Source of the DNA: Methanobacteriota archaeon
GTDB taxonomy: Archaea; Halobacteriota; Halobacteria; Halobacteriales; Halalkalicoccaceae
DNA: 21,868 nt
Assembly: GCA_022561895.1 (NCBI GenBank)
Contig: JADFQH010000006.1
Coordinates: 1 to 21,868 of the forward strand
Direction of reading: 5' to 3'
Below, one piece after another: positions 7,652 through 16,003 of this stretch. The translations under genes were made by a program, and so were the position numbers. The notes below the pieces were generated by a model. That model made no database searches, was not told where the DNA came from, and saw only the letters and a list, made by a program, of their open reading frames with translations. The stretch's first letter is position 1. Each line of letters opens with the position of its first letter.

Positions 7652-7689
7652 ACCGTCGAACGAATCGCTTTCTGCCGCACTCGTCCCCG

Positions 7690-7711
7690 ATCGCGGCCCG
7701 GCGATTTTTTT
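7690..7711 (+). terminator. Hairpin plus T-tract after the zinc-ribbon protein gene
   Basis: ATCGC (7690-7694) pairs with GCGAT (7701-7705) across a 6-nt loop and runs directly into seven T (7705-7711). It lies about 40 nt after the stop at 7651. Confidence 0.55.
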
Positions 7712-7763
7712 ACGACCCACCCGATCTGTGCCGCCCGTGTATGTTTTTTCATAACTCCCGTTC

Positions 7764-7815
7764 CGTGTACGGTGTTCCACCGGAGTTCCGTACACGACTG
7801 TCAGATTATTTATAT
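7764..7815 (+). promoter_or_regulatory. Promoter and inverted-repeat operator of the first transporter operon
   Basis: Perfect 9-bp arms CGTGTACGG (7764-7772) and CCGTACACG (7788-7796) are separated by 15 bp. A TATA box, TTTATAT (7809-7815), lies just downstream, about 26 nt before the ATG at 7838. A related sequence precedes the second transporter operon: positions 7764-7804 and 11916-11956 align without gaps at 29 of 41 bases. This is a good candidate for a metal-responsive control site, but no regulator is identified. Confidence 0.6.
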
Positions 7816-7837
7816 CTGTACTCCATGGTCGATCTGT

Positions 7838-8986
7838 ATGGTTGGAATCAACCGACGGAGGGTGCTTCAGTCCGCGGCTGCGGGGACCGTCTTTCTGGCA
7901 GGGTGTATGGGCGGAGACGAAGAGAATGGAAACGGCGGTGGGAGCGAAAACGGCAGCGGTAATGGTGGCGGAAATGGGGACGACGAGGTGTTAGGGGATC
8001 CGGAGTACACGGAGGGCCGCCCGGAACCCGGCGGCACCTCGATGGAGGATATGCCCGATCTCGAAGGGGAGGTTATCGTTTATTCGGGACGCAGCCAGCC
8101 CCGAGTCGGGGAGCTGATGGACTACATCGACGGTCTGTACGACGATCTCACCCTCGAAGTCAGATACGACGATACCGACGACCTGATCAACGCCATCACA
8201 GTAGAAGAGGAGACGCCCGCGGACGTGTTCTATGGAAGCGACTCCCAATCGATGACCTTTCTCAAAGACGAGGGTCTCACTACGGAGCTTCCCAACGACG
8301 TTCTCGATCTAAGCCCCGAGGAATTTCGCGATCCAGACGGCAACTGGGCGAGCTTCACCAGACGGTTCCGGGCGCTCGCGTGCAACCCCGAGATGGTGGA
8401 TGTCGAGGAGATGCCCGACGACATCTTCGCATACGCGGAAGACGAGGCGTTCCAAGACGAGCTGATGTGGGCGGCGGATCAGGGGTCGTTTCAAGCCTTC
8501 GTGACGGCGATGCGGGTAATCCACGGCGAGGACGAGACGTTCGAATGGCTCCAGACGATGGTCGAAGACCAAGGGGTCGTAAACTCTCCCGGCGGCGACA
8601 GCGGACTCGCGGAAGCGGTCGGCGCTGGCGAGGTTTCTGCGGGGTTTACGAACCATTACACGCTTCGAGACCAGCCGGAGGGCGCGATCGAACTCGCCTT
8701 TACCGACGGCGATGCGGGTGCGATGTTCAACGTGACTGGGGGCACTGTAATAGAAGGAACCGACAATCAAGCGTCGGCAGAACAGTTCGTTGCCCACCTG
8801 CTTTCTGCGGAAGCCCAGGAGTACTTCGCGACGACGACGTGGGAGTACCCGAGCATCGAGGAGGTCGAACCCATCGAGGAAGTCCCCGGAACGGACGAGT
8901 TCAGCCCGCCCGAGTACGACCTGAACGAACTCGCCGAACTCGAAGCGACCCTCGACATGCTCCACGAACTGGGGATCGAGACCTGA
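7838..8986 (+). CDS. Iron(III)-type ABC transporter substrate-binding lipoprotein, copy 1
   Basis: This 382-residue precursor begins with a Tat signal (RRRVLQSAAAGTVFLAGC) ending in a lipobox. Cys23 would be lipidated and the protein anchored outside the cell membrane. A Gly/Asn-rich linker (about 27-49) follows. The mature domain has the FbpA/FutA-like pattern VIVYSGRSQPRVGEL, then PADVFYGSD and GEVSAGFTNHYTL. The family delivers ferric iron, or sometimes other anions or thiamine, to an ABC permease. The usual iron-binding Tyr-Tyr pair appears here as only one Tyr (Tyr274, followed by Thr), so the ligand is uncertain. The start at 7838 is preferred over the longer reading frame because it places the twin arginines at residues 6-8 and sits 26 nt after the TATA box. 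The permease-ATPase fusion follows after 69 nt. Confidence 0.88.
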   Translation: MVGINRRRVLQSAAAGTVFLAGCMGGDEENGNGGGSENGSGNGGGNGDDEVLGDPEYTEGRPEPGGTSMEDMPDLEGEVIVYSGRSQPRVGELMDYIDGLYDDLTLEVRYDDTDDLINAITVEEETPADVFYGSDSQSMTFLKDEGLTTELPNDVLDLSPEEFRDPDGNWASFTRRFRALACNPEMVDVEEMPDDIFAYAEDEAFQDELMWAADQGSFQAFVTAMRVIHGEDETFEWLQTMVEDQGVVNSPGGDSGLAEAVGAGEVSAGFTNHYTLRDQPEGAIELAFTDGDAGAMFNVTGGTVIEGTDNQASAEQFVAHLLSAEAQEYFATTTWEYPSIEEVEPIEEVPGTDEFSPPEYDLNELAELEATLDMLHELGIET

Positions 8987-9055
8987 CGGTCGTCATCGAC
9001 GACGCGAGGGCACTCGCCGTCCACGGATGGACGGTGTAAACCCCTCCGGTGATAC

Positions 9056-11872
9056 ATGCCTTCGTTTACCCCATCCAACACGAAACGCGATCCGTCCGAG
9101 ACGAACGCGGACGAGGAGTCAACTCTCCCGATCGGGCTCACACTTCTAGCTGGTGCGATCGCTGCCGTCGTCATAACGCCCGTGCTCTGGGTTCTGTTCG
9201 TCGCGCTGAGTGTCGACCCCGAGAGCGCGTTTTCGCTGATCTGGGATACGAGAACGCGAACCGTCCTCACTACGACGACGATCCTCATCGTCACCGTCAC
9301 CACGCTCTCAGTCCTTCTCTCGGTTCCACTCGCATTTCTCACCACCCTCACTGATCTTCCCGGAAAACGCCTCTGGAGCGTTGTACTCGCACTTCCGCTC
9401 GTGATCCCGAGCTACGTCGGCGCGTTCGCCTTTATCTCCATCTGGGGCCCGAAGGGAATCGTCCAGGGCTGGCTTTCGCCCCTCGGCGTCGAGTCCCTGC
9501 CCGCGATCTACGGACTGCCGGGCACGATCTTCATCCTCACACTCTACAACTATCCCTTCGTCTATCTCACGACGATCGCGGGGCTCCGGGCGTTCGATAA
9601 GACCTTCTTGGAGGCCGCACGCACGCTCGAAACGAATCTCGTATCGGCGATACGATACGCTGTACTGCCGCTGATCAAACCCGCGGTCACGGCGGGTGCG
9701 TTGCTCACTGCCCTCGAAACTGCCGCGGACTTTGGCGTGCCCACGATGATGCGCCTCGACGTGTTTACCCGCGTCATCTACGTCCAGTACAACTCGTTCA
9801 ATTTGGAGTACGCCGCACTGCTCTCGCTCCATCTCGCGGCCATTGCCCTTGTGATCGTCGTGATCGAATCGCAGGTCAGGGGCCACGACGCGATCCACGG
9901 CGAGGCCCGCGGCGGGTCGCGTTCCTACACCTATCGGCTCGGACGCTGGAAATGGCCCGCACTCGCGCTCTGCTCTACCGTCGTTCTCTTTACCCTCGTG
10001 ATGCCCGTCGCCATCCTCTTCATGTGGCTCGTTCACGGCCCGGTCGCGTACGCGGGCGGACTCGAGTTCGACTGGGAGTACGCGACGAACTCGGTTTCGG
10101 TCTCGCTGCTCGCGGCGGGCGTCGCCGCGGCCATGGCGCTTCCAATCGCGTATCTTTCAGCGCAGTACGACTCGCTTCTTGGACGGATTTTCGAGCGCGC
10201 CACCTATCTCGGCTTTGCGATACCCGGCGTCGTTATCGGACTCAGCCTGGTGTATTTCGGTTCTAGACACGTTCCCTCGATCTATCAGACGATTCCGCTT
10301 GTGGTCTTTGCCTACGTCGTGATGTACCTCCCATTGGCTGTTGGCTCGACGCGGACATCGATCCTCTACATCAATCCGCGGCTCACGGAGGCCGCGCGGA
10401 TGCTTGGGTCGAGTCCTATCGAGGCGTTTCGACGGGTCGTCTTCCCGCTCATGATCCCCGGCGTCGTCGCGGGGAGCGCGCTCGTCTTTCTCCACGGGAT
10501 GAAGGAACTACCCGCAACGCTGATGGTTCGTCCCATCGGCTTCGAGACGCTTGCAACCTTCGTCTGGATGGTCGAAGGAAACGCCTACTATGGATACGCG
10601 GCGATTCCGGCGCTGCTCCTCATTTTCGTCTCAGGATTCTCAATACTGGCGGTGCTGCCCCGAGATGACGAGGATCCTCGGCTTCGTAAACTTCGCCGAC
10701 TCCTTCCGGGCCGGGAGGACAGTCGTGATCCGAACGACGAGTTCATAATCGATTCGAGCGATTGGGGGGACTTGCCTACCACGGAGGGGAGAGAGAGCAG
10801 CACGGACGGGGGCGTAGCGCTTTCCCTCGACGGCGTGAGCAAGCGCTACGGGGGAGAACCCGCGGTGGATGAGTTCTCGTGTTCGGTTCCCGAGGGCGAG
10901 CTACTCACCCTCGTTGGTCCATCGGGCTGTGGGAAAACCACGACACTTCGACTGATCGGCGGATTAGAACGGCCTACTTCGGGAAAAATTCGGCTTCACG
11001 GCGAGATTATTGCCGATGAAACGAACGGTCTCCCGCCCGAGGAGCGGAACGTCGGTATCGTCTTTCAGGATTTTGCCTTGTTTCCCCACAAAACGGTCGC
11101 CGAAAACGTCGCGTTCGGTCTCAGAGCGGTCGAGAAAAGCGAACGTGAAACCGCCATCGACGAACTGCTCTCGCTCGTTGGACTTTCCGAGTACGCCGAC
11201 CACTACCCCGCAGAGCTATCGGGCGGGCAGAAACAGCGGGTTGCCCTCGCGCGCTCGCTCGCGCCGAAGCCCGACCTTCTCCTCCTTGATGAGCCACTCT
11301 CGAACCTCGATGCCGGGCTTCGCATCGAGATGCGAGAGGCGATACGGGAGATCGTAAAAACCGTGGGCGTCACAGCGGTCTGGGTGACTCACGATCAGGA
11401 AGAGGCGCTTTCGATCAGTGATCGGGTCGCGGTCATGCACGGAGGGAGAATCGAACAGATCGACGGACCGAAAACCGTCTTCACTAGCCCCGATTCACGG
11501 ACGGTCGCGGAGTTCCTCGGCCACGCGAACTACCTCCCTGCCCGCGAAGAAAACGGCGTCATCGAGACGCCGATCGGCCCCATTGCGCCTGCTCGAATCG
11601 CCACGGACGAGTACCGAGCTTCCTCGGAGCGCCTCGATATACTCGTCCGGCCGGACGACATTGCCATCATCCCTACTGCAAGCGACGCCCACGGACGGGT
11701 CGTCTACAGCCGATTCAACGGCCCGGAGGTCTTCTATCGGGTCGCACTCGAAACCGGGACCGTCGTCGGCTGTACGGGCTCGCACGACGAGTGGATCGAG
11801 CGAGGAACAGCCGTTCGTGTTGAACTCACGGCGAGTCATCCGCTTCGGTCGTTTACGAGAGAAGACGAGTAA
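9056..11872 (+). CDS. Fused ABC importer permease-ATPase (FbpB-FbpC type), copy 1
   Basis: This 938-residue protein joins three units normally encoded by at least two genes. Residues about 25-550 form a double permease with roughly 12 membrane segments and two EAA coupling loops, EAARTLETNLV near 187 and EAARMLGSSPI near 445. A polar linker (about 550-585) leads to an ABC ATPase with Walker A GPSGCGKT at 621-628, signature LSGGQ at 721-725, Walker B ending Asp745-Glu746, and the switch motif VTHDQEEALS. A TOBE-like tail with VRPDDIAI and FNGPEVFYRVAL follows. All catalytic residues are present. It would import the substrate captured by the lipoprotein encoded 69 nt upstream. A GGTGAT sequence just before the ATG at 9056 matches the 3' end of 16S rRNA. 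The second copy downstream has the same architecture, which argues against a sequencing artefact. Confidence 0.93.
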   Translation: MPSFTPSNTKRDPSETNADEESTLPIGLTLLAGAIAAVVITPVLWVLFVALSVDPESAFSLIWDTRTRTVLTTTTILIVTVTTLSVLLSVPLAFLTTLTDLPGKRLWSVVLALPLVIPSYVGAFAFISIWGPKGIVQGWLSPLGVESLPAIYGLPGTIFILTLYNYPFVYLTTIAGLRAFDKTFLEAARTLETNLVSAIRYAVLPLIKPAVTAGALLTALETAADFGVPTMMRLDVFTRVIYVQYNSFNLEYAALLSLHLAAIALVIVVIESQVRGHDAIHGEARGGSRSYTYRLGRWKWPALALCSTVVLFTLVMPVAILFMWLVHGPVAYAGGLEFDWEYATNSVSVSLLAAGVAAAMALPIAYLSAQYDSLLGRIFERATYLGFAIPGVVIGLSLVYFGSRHVPSIYQTIPLVVFAYVVMYLPLAVGSTRTSILYINPRLTEAARMLGSSPIEAFRRVVFPLMIPGVVAGSALVFLHGMKELPATLMVRPIGFETLATFVWMVEGNAYYGYAAIPALLLIFVSGFSILAVLPRDDEDPRLRKLRRLLPGREDSRDPNDEFIIDSSDWGDLPTTEGRESSTDGGVALSLDGVSKRYGGEPAVDEFSCSVPEGELLTLVGPSGCGKTTTLRLIGGLERPTSGKIRLHGEIIADETNGLPPEERNVGIVFQDFALFPHKTVAENVAFGLRAVEKSERETAIDELLSLVGLSEYADHYPAELSGGQKQRVALARSLAPKPDLLLLDEPLSNLDAGLRIEMREAIREIVKTVGVTAVWVTHDQEEALSISDRVAVMHGGRIEQIDGPKTVFTSPDSRTVAEFLGHANYLPAREENGVIETPIGPIAPARIATDEYRASSERLDILVRPDDIAIIPTASDAHGRVVYSRFNGPEVFYRVALETGTVVGCTGSHDEWIERGTAVRVELTASHPLRSFTREDE

Positions 11873-11915
11873 GCAGCGTCCGCCTCCGTATATAATATTA
11901 CAGTGGAATTTTATC

Positions 11916-11966
11916 TATGTACGCTTTGCCGCCGGTATCCGGTACACGAGTCTCAGTATTTATTAA
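11916..11966 (+). promoter_or_regulatory. Promoter of the second transporter operon
   Basis: The box TATTTATTAA (11957-11966) lies about 27 nt before the ATG at 11989. Bases 11916-11956 align with 7764-7804 upstream of copy 1, sharing TGTACG, CCGG and GTACACGA blocks. The left arm of the inverted repeat is partly decayed here. It shows that copy 2 has its own promoter rather than relying on read-through. Confidence 0.6.
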
Positions 11967-11988
11967 CTATTTGTGCTGATAGATAGCT

Positions 11989-13086
11989 ATGGCCGATACC
12001 GACCGCACACGCTTCGACCGACGGAGGTTTCTCGGGGCCGCTGGTGCAGGTGCGATGTTTCTGGCAGGATGTACGGGGCAATCGAGCGACGACGAGGTAC
12101 TCGGCAACCCCGAGTTCACCGACGAACGACCGGAGCCGGGCGGGACGACGATGGAGGAACTGCCCGAACTGAGTGGGGAGTTGACTGTGTACTCCGGGCG
12201 CTCCGAAGAGCGCGTCGGCGAGCTGATCGACTACATCGAGGAGATGTACGACGACCTCACCGTCGATGTTCGATACGCCGACTCCTCTGACTTGGTCAAC
12301 GCCATTTTGACAGAAGAGGAGACGCCCGCCGACATCTACTACACCACCGAATCTGGCACGCTCACCTTCCTTCGGGACGAGGGTCTCACTACGGAGCTTC
12401 CCGACGACGTACTCGAACTCTGTCCGGAGGAGTTTCGCGATCCCGAGGGCAACTGGATGGGGCTCTCCCGCCGGTCGTGGGCGATCGCCTTTAACACTGA
12501 TCGGTTCGAGGAAAGCGATATCCCCGAAGAGATCATGGCGTTTCCCGAGAGCGAGGTCGCAAGCGAGATGGGATGGGCACCGTATCGGGGATCGACGCAG
12601 GCGTTCATCACCGCGATGCGGGTGCTCCACGGCGAGGAGGAGACTCGCGAGTGGATCGAGGCGATGCTCGATGCGGGGCTTAGGACCTACGAGGGCGGGC
12701 GCAGCGACTTGGCGCAGGCCACCGGTAGTGGAGAGGTGAATGCCAGCCTCTACAACCACTACATCGTCCGTGGCAACCTCGATCTCCCGATCGACGTCAC
12801 CTACACGAAAAACGACGCGGGCGTCGTCCCGGTCGTTCCGGGAGCCTGTGTGATGAACGCGAGCGACGACCCTGAGACCGCCGCGAACTTCGTCGCCCAC
12901 TGGGCTTCCGCGGAAGCCCAAGAGTACTTCGCGACGACGACGTGGGAGTACCCGGTCAGCCCGCACGTCGAGCCACTCGATGTGCTTCCCGATAGGGACG
13001 AGCTCGCCCCTCCAGAAATCGACCTGAACGATCTCGCGGATATCGAGACTACCCTTTCCCTGCTCCGTGAACTGGATGTGCTCTAA
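11989..13086 (+). CDS. Iron(III)-type ABC transporter substrate-binding lipoprotein, copy 2
   Basis: This 365-residue paralogue of the copy 1 binding protein has a Tat signal (Arg11-Arg13, RRRFLGAAGAGAMFLAGC) and a lipobox Cys28. The Gly/Asn linker of copy 1 is absent, which explains most of the length difference. The mature domain keeps LTVYSGRSEERVGELIDYIE, PADIYYTTE, and GEVNASLYNHYIV, again with a single Tyr (Tyr258, followed by Ile) where iron-binding relatives have two. Both copies end with closely matching EYFATTTWEYP segments and helical tails. It should work with the fused permease-ATPase that starts 12 nt after its stop, with a GTG or a nearby ATG as start. Sequence differences around the ligand pocket suggest related but not necessarily identical substrates. 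Confidence 0.88.
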   Translation: MADTDRTRFDRRRFLGAAGAGAMFLAGCTGQSSDDEVLGNPEFTDERPEPGGTTMEELPELSGELTVYSGRSEERVGELIDYIEEMYDDLTVDVRYADSSDLVNAILTEEETPADIYYTTESGTLTFLRDEGLTTELPDDVLELCPEEFRDPEGNWMGLSRRSWAIAFNTDRFEESDIPEEIMAFPESEVASEMGWAPYRGSTQAFITAMRVLHGEEETREWIEAMLDAGLRTYEGGRSDLAQATGSGEVNASLYNHYIVRGNLDLPIDVTYTKNDAGVVPVVPGACVMNASDDPETAANFVAHWASAEAQEYFATTTWEYPVSPHVEPLDVLPDRDELAPPEIDLNDLADIETTLSLLRELDVL

Positions 13087-13098
13087 GCGCGGTGCGGG

Positions 13099-15942
13099 GT
13101 GGGGCTGATGGCTGGCGAAGCGGGAGATGTCGCCCCTGCGGACGATATGCGAGGGAGTGAAACCCCATCGAGCCAGCCGGATTCGACCGAGTCCGAAAAC
13201 GAGCGCCCCCCACTGGGTGCAACGCTGCTCGCCGGAGCGATTGCCGCGGCGGTCGTCGTTCCTGTGCTGTATATCGCCGTCGTCGCCGCGAGCGTCGATA
13301 CCGACCGAGCGGCCTCGCTGTTGTTTCGAGAGCAAACGCTCAGAATCCTGCTCAACACGCTCGCGCTCGTCATCGGCGTCACCCTCCTCTCAGTGCTTCT
13401 CTCGGTCCCCTTGGCCTGTCTCACCGAACTCACCGACCTGCCCTACAGTCGCTTTTGGGCCGTCGTTGTCTCCCTTCCCCTCGTGATCCCGAGCTACATC
13501 GGCGCGTTTTCTTACATCTCGGTCTGGGGACCACAGGGCGAGATCCAGTCGCTGCTCGCGCCATTTGGGGTCGACTCGCTCCCCGAGATCTACGGTCTCG
13601 GCGGGGCGATCTTCATCCTCACACTGTACAACTACCCGTACGTGTATATCACGACGCGAGCGGGGCTTCGTTCGTTCGACAAGACGTATCTCGACGCCGC
13701 CCGCTCGCTCGACCGGCAGGCGTGGCGTGCGTTTCTCAGAGCGGTCGTCCCGTTCGTCCGCCCGGCGATCACGGCGGGCGCGCTGCTCGTTGCGCTGTAT
13801 GCTGTCGGCGACTTCGGGACGCCCGCAATGCTCCAACTCGACGTGTTCACCCGAGTGATCTACGTCGAGTACAACGCCTTCGGACAGGAGTACGCCTCGC
13901 TGCTCGCGATGCACCTCGTTGCGATTGCCCTTGTCATCCTCGCGATCGAATCGGGGGTCAGAGGGAACGACACGCTTCACGGGAGCGCTCGCGGCTCCGC
14001 CCGCGAGTACACCCTCTCGCTCGGACGGTGGAAATGGCCCGCAGTAGTTGTTTTAACGCTGCTCGCGGCGGCGAGCCTGCTGTTTCCGATCGGCGTCCTC
14101 TTGATGTGGCTGTTCCGGACGCCGGATGTCTACGCTCCAGCGCTCGAGTTCGAGTGGTCGTATGCGATCAACTCGGTAACGGTTTCGATGGCGGCCGCCG
14201 TCGTCGCTGCGATCCTCGCGATCCCGGTCGCATACCTCTCCGCGCGCTACTCCTCGCGGCTCGTTGCGATCTTCGAGCGCGCCACGTATATTGGGTACGC
14301 CGTACCCGGCGTCGTGATCGGGCTGAGCCTCATCTTCTTCAGCACCCGCTACGCCCACGCCGTCTACCAGACCCTCCCGCTTCTCGTCTTCGCCTACGTC
14401 GTGTTGTACCTTCCTCAAGCCGTTGGCTCCACCCGAACCGGGGTGCTCCACGTCAATCCACGGCTCGTCGAGGCCGCCCGGTCGCTCGGGTGCAGTCCCC
14501 TGAAATCGTTTCGTCACGTTGTTTTCCCGCTTATCATTCCGGGGATCGTCGCGGGCGCTGCCTTGGTCTTTCTGACGGCGATGAAGGAGCTTCCGGCGAC
14601 ACTGCTCTTGGGACCGGCGGGCTTCGAGACGCTTTCGACCTTTATCTGGCGGATCGAGCGAAGCACGTACTATGGGTTTGCCGCCCTCCCGGCGCTCGTT
14701 CTCCTCTGTGTGTCCGGCCTGTCGATGCTCGTCATCGTCTTTCGGGATCGCTACGACCGCCGGGGAACAGTGCGGGGATCGGTCCACGAAGCCGACGCGA
14801 ACGACGGCTTTGCGGTCGGCGAACCGGCAGCCACCGACGGTGGCGTTGCGTCGATGGATTACGACAGACCAAAGCCCTCCGAGCCGAAGGGCGAAGTCGT
14901 GCTAGCGCTCGAAGGCGTCACGAAATCGTTCGACGGGACGAGGGTCGTCGAGGACGTTTCCCTCTCCGTCGAGGAGGGCGAGGTGCTGACGCTCGTCGGG
15001 CCGTCGGGTTGTGGGAAAACCACGACCCTCAGGCTGATCGCGGGTCTCGAAACACCCGATTCGGGAAGGATCAGCATCCGTGGCGAGACGCTCGCAAGCG
15101 AGGAGGGATCGACGGCGATCGAGGAGCGAAACGTCGGCATCGTGTTTCAGGATTTTGCCCTGTTTCCGCACAAAACGGTGAGGGAGAACGTCGTCTTCGG
15201 GCTGTGGGGGGTCGAGGACGCAGAGCGCGACCGGCGGGTTTCCCGCCTGCTCTCGCTCGTTGGACTTTCCGAGTACGCCGACCACTACCCCGCAGAGCTA
15301 TCGGGCGGGCAGAAACAGCGGGTTGCCCTTGCGCGCTCGCTCGCGCCCGAACCGGACGTCCTCTTGCTCGACGAGCCACTCTCGAACCTCGACGCCGGGC
15401 TTCGAGTACGGATGCGAGAGAGCGTCCGGGCCGTCCTCGACGAGGTCGGCGTTACCGCCGTCTGGGTCACCCACGATCAGGAGGAGGCGCTGTCGATCGG
15501 CGAGCGCGTCGCGGTGATGGACTCCGGGAGGGTTCAACAGGTCGGCTCGCCGGACGAGGTGTTCATGCAGCCGACCTCACGAACCGTCGCGGAGTTCCTC
15601 GGGGAAGCGAGCTATCTCTCCGGCGAACGCCGAAACGGCGCTATCGAGACCCCACTCGGCGTGATCGATGTCGATCAGCTCGCCGGATACAGTGGTTCTC
15701 AGCCCGAGATACTCATCAGACCGGACGATCTCGCGCTCAGGCGGACAGAGGGGGGTAGCAGGGACGGGACGATCAGCTACCGGCGGTTCAACGGACCATC
15801 AGTGAGCTACCGGGTGGCCCTCGAAAACGGAACCGTCGTCGGCTGTACGGCCCCCAACGACGAACTGTTTGAGCGTGGAACAGCCGTCTCGCTCGATGTC
15901 GTTGCGACCCACCGACTTCGTGCGTTCTCGCCGACGGAGTAG
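13099..15942 (+). CDS. Fused ABC importer permease-ATPase (FbpB-FbpC type), copy 2
   Basis: This 947-residue protein has the same order of parts as copy 1. An acidic N-terminal tail is followed by two permease domains with about 12 helices and EAA-type loops (DAARSLDRQAW and EAARSLGCSPLKS). A disordered linker of about 60 residues comes next. The ATPase has Walker A GPSGCGKT starting at residue 634, LSGGQ from 734, Walker B LLLLDEPLSNLD, and VTHDQEEALSIG, with a TOBE-like end. The GTG at 13099 is the longest reading, and an ATG at 13108 is equally possible; both follow the binding-protein stop by under 25 nt, so the pair forms an operon. A tract of 101 bp in the ATPase part (15247-15347) differs from copy 1 at one base, far above the surrounding similarity. 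The protein is complete and all ATPase motifs are intact. Confidence 0.92.
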   Translation: MGLMAGEAGDVAPADDMRGSETPSSQPDSTESENERPPLGATLLAGAIAAAVVVPVLYIAVVAASVDTDRAASLLFREQTLRILLNTLALVIGVTLLSVLLSVPLACLTELTDLPYSRFWAVVVSLPLVIPSYIGAFSYISVWGPQGEIQSLLAPFGVDSLPEIYGLGGAIFILTLYNYPYVYITTRAGLRSFDKTYLDAARSLDRQAWRAFLRAVVPFVRPAITAGALLVALYAVGDFGTPAMLQLDVFTRVIYVEYNAFGQEYASLLAMHLVAIALVILAIESGVRGNDTLHGSARGSAREYTLSLGRWKWPAVVVLTLLAAASLLFPIGVLLMWLFRTPDVYAPALEFEWSYAINSVTVSMAAAVVAAILAIPVAYLSARYSSRLVAIFERATYIGYAVPGVVIGLSLIFFSTRYAHAVYQTLPLLVFAYVVLYLPQAVGSTRTGVLHVNPRLVEAARSLGCSPLKSFRHVVFPLIIPGIVAGAALVFLTAMKELPATLLLGPAGFETLSTFIWRIERSTYYGFAALPALVLLCVSGLSMLVIVFRDRYDRRGTVRGSVHEADANDGFAVGEPAATDGGVASMDYDRPKPSEPKGEVVLALEGVTKSFDGTRVVEDVSLSVEEGEVLTLVGPSGCGKTTTLRLIAGLETPDSGRISIRGETLASEEGSTAIEERNVGIVFQDFALFPHKTVRENVVFGLWGVEDAERDRRVSRLLSLVGLSEYADHYPAELSGGQKQRVALARSLAPEPDVLLLDEPLSNLDAGLRVRMRESVRAVLDEVGVTAVWVTHDQEEALSIGERVAVMDSGRVQQVGSPDEVFMQPTSRTVAEFLGEASYLSGERRNGAIETPLGVIDVDQLAGYSGSQPEILIRPDDLALRRTEGGSRDGTISYRRFNGPSVSYRVALENGTVVGCTAPNDELFERGTAVSLDVVATHRLRAFSPTE

Positions 15943-15955
15943 CACCCATTGGGTG
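15943..15955. repeat. Short palindrome directly after the copy 2 transporter stop
   Basis: CACCCATTGGGTG has 6-bp arms around one base. It directly follows the stop and precedes the ferredoxin TATA box by about 20 nt. It could end the transporter transcript or bind a ferredoxin regulator. No T-tract follows. Confidence 0.35.
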
Positions 15956-15974
15956 TCAATTGCTTGCACGACGG

Positions 15975-15981
15975 TTAAGTA
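15975..15981 (+). promoter_or_regulatory. TATA box for the ferredoxin gene
   Basis: TTAAGTA lies about 26 nt before the ATG at 16004, supporting that start over the longer open frame. Confidence 0.5.
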
Positions 15982-16003
15982 CGTGTATCACTATCGTCCG
16001 TGT

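Noticed and set aside
11953..13335. Open frame of 460 codons antisense to the second binding protein
   Set aside because: The composition is typical of antisense reading of acidic haloarchaeal genes, and the sense frame has clear family motifs and a promoter.
13455..15758. Long open frame of 767 codons on the plus strand in another frame
   Set aside because: It overlaps the fused permease-ATPase completely, is extremely Arg/Pro-rich and shows no domain. It is a shadow of a GC-rich gene.
7838..15942. The duplicated transporter as an assembly duplication
   Set aside because: The copies differ throughout at silent sites and have different signal peptides and linkers, so they are true paralogues.
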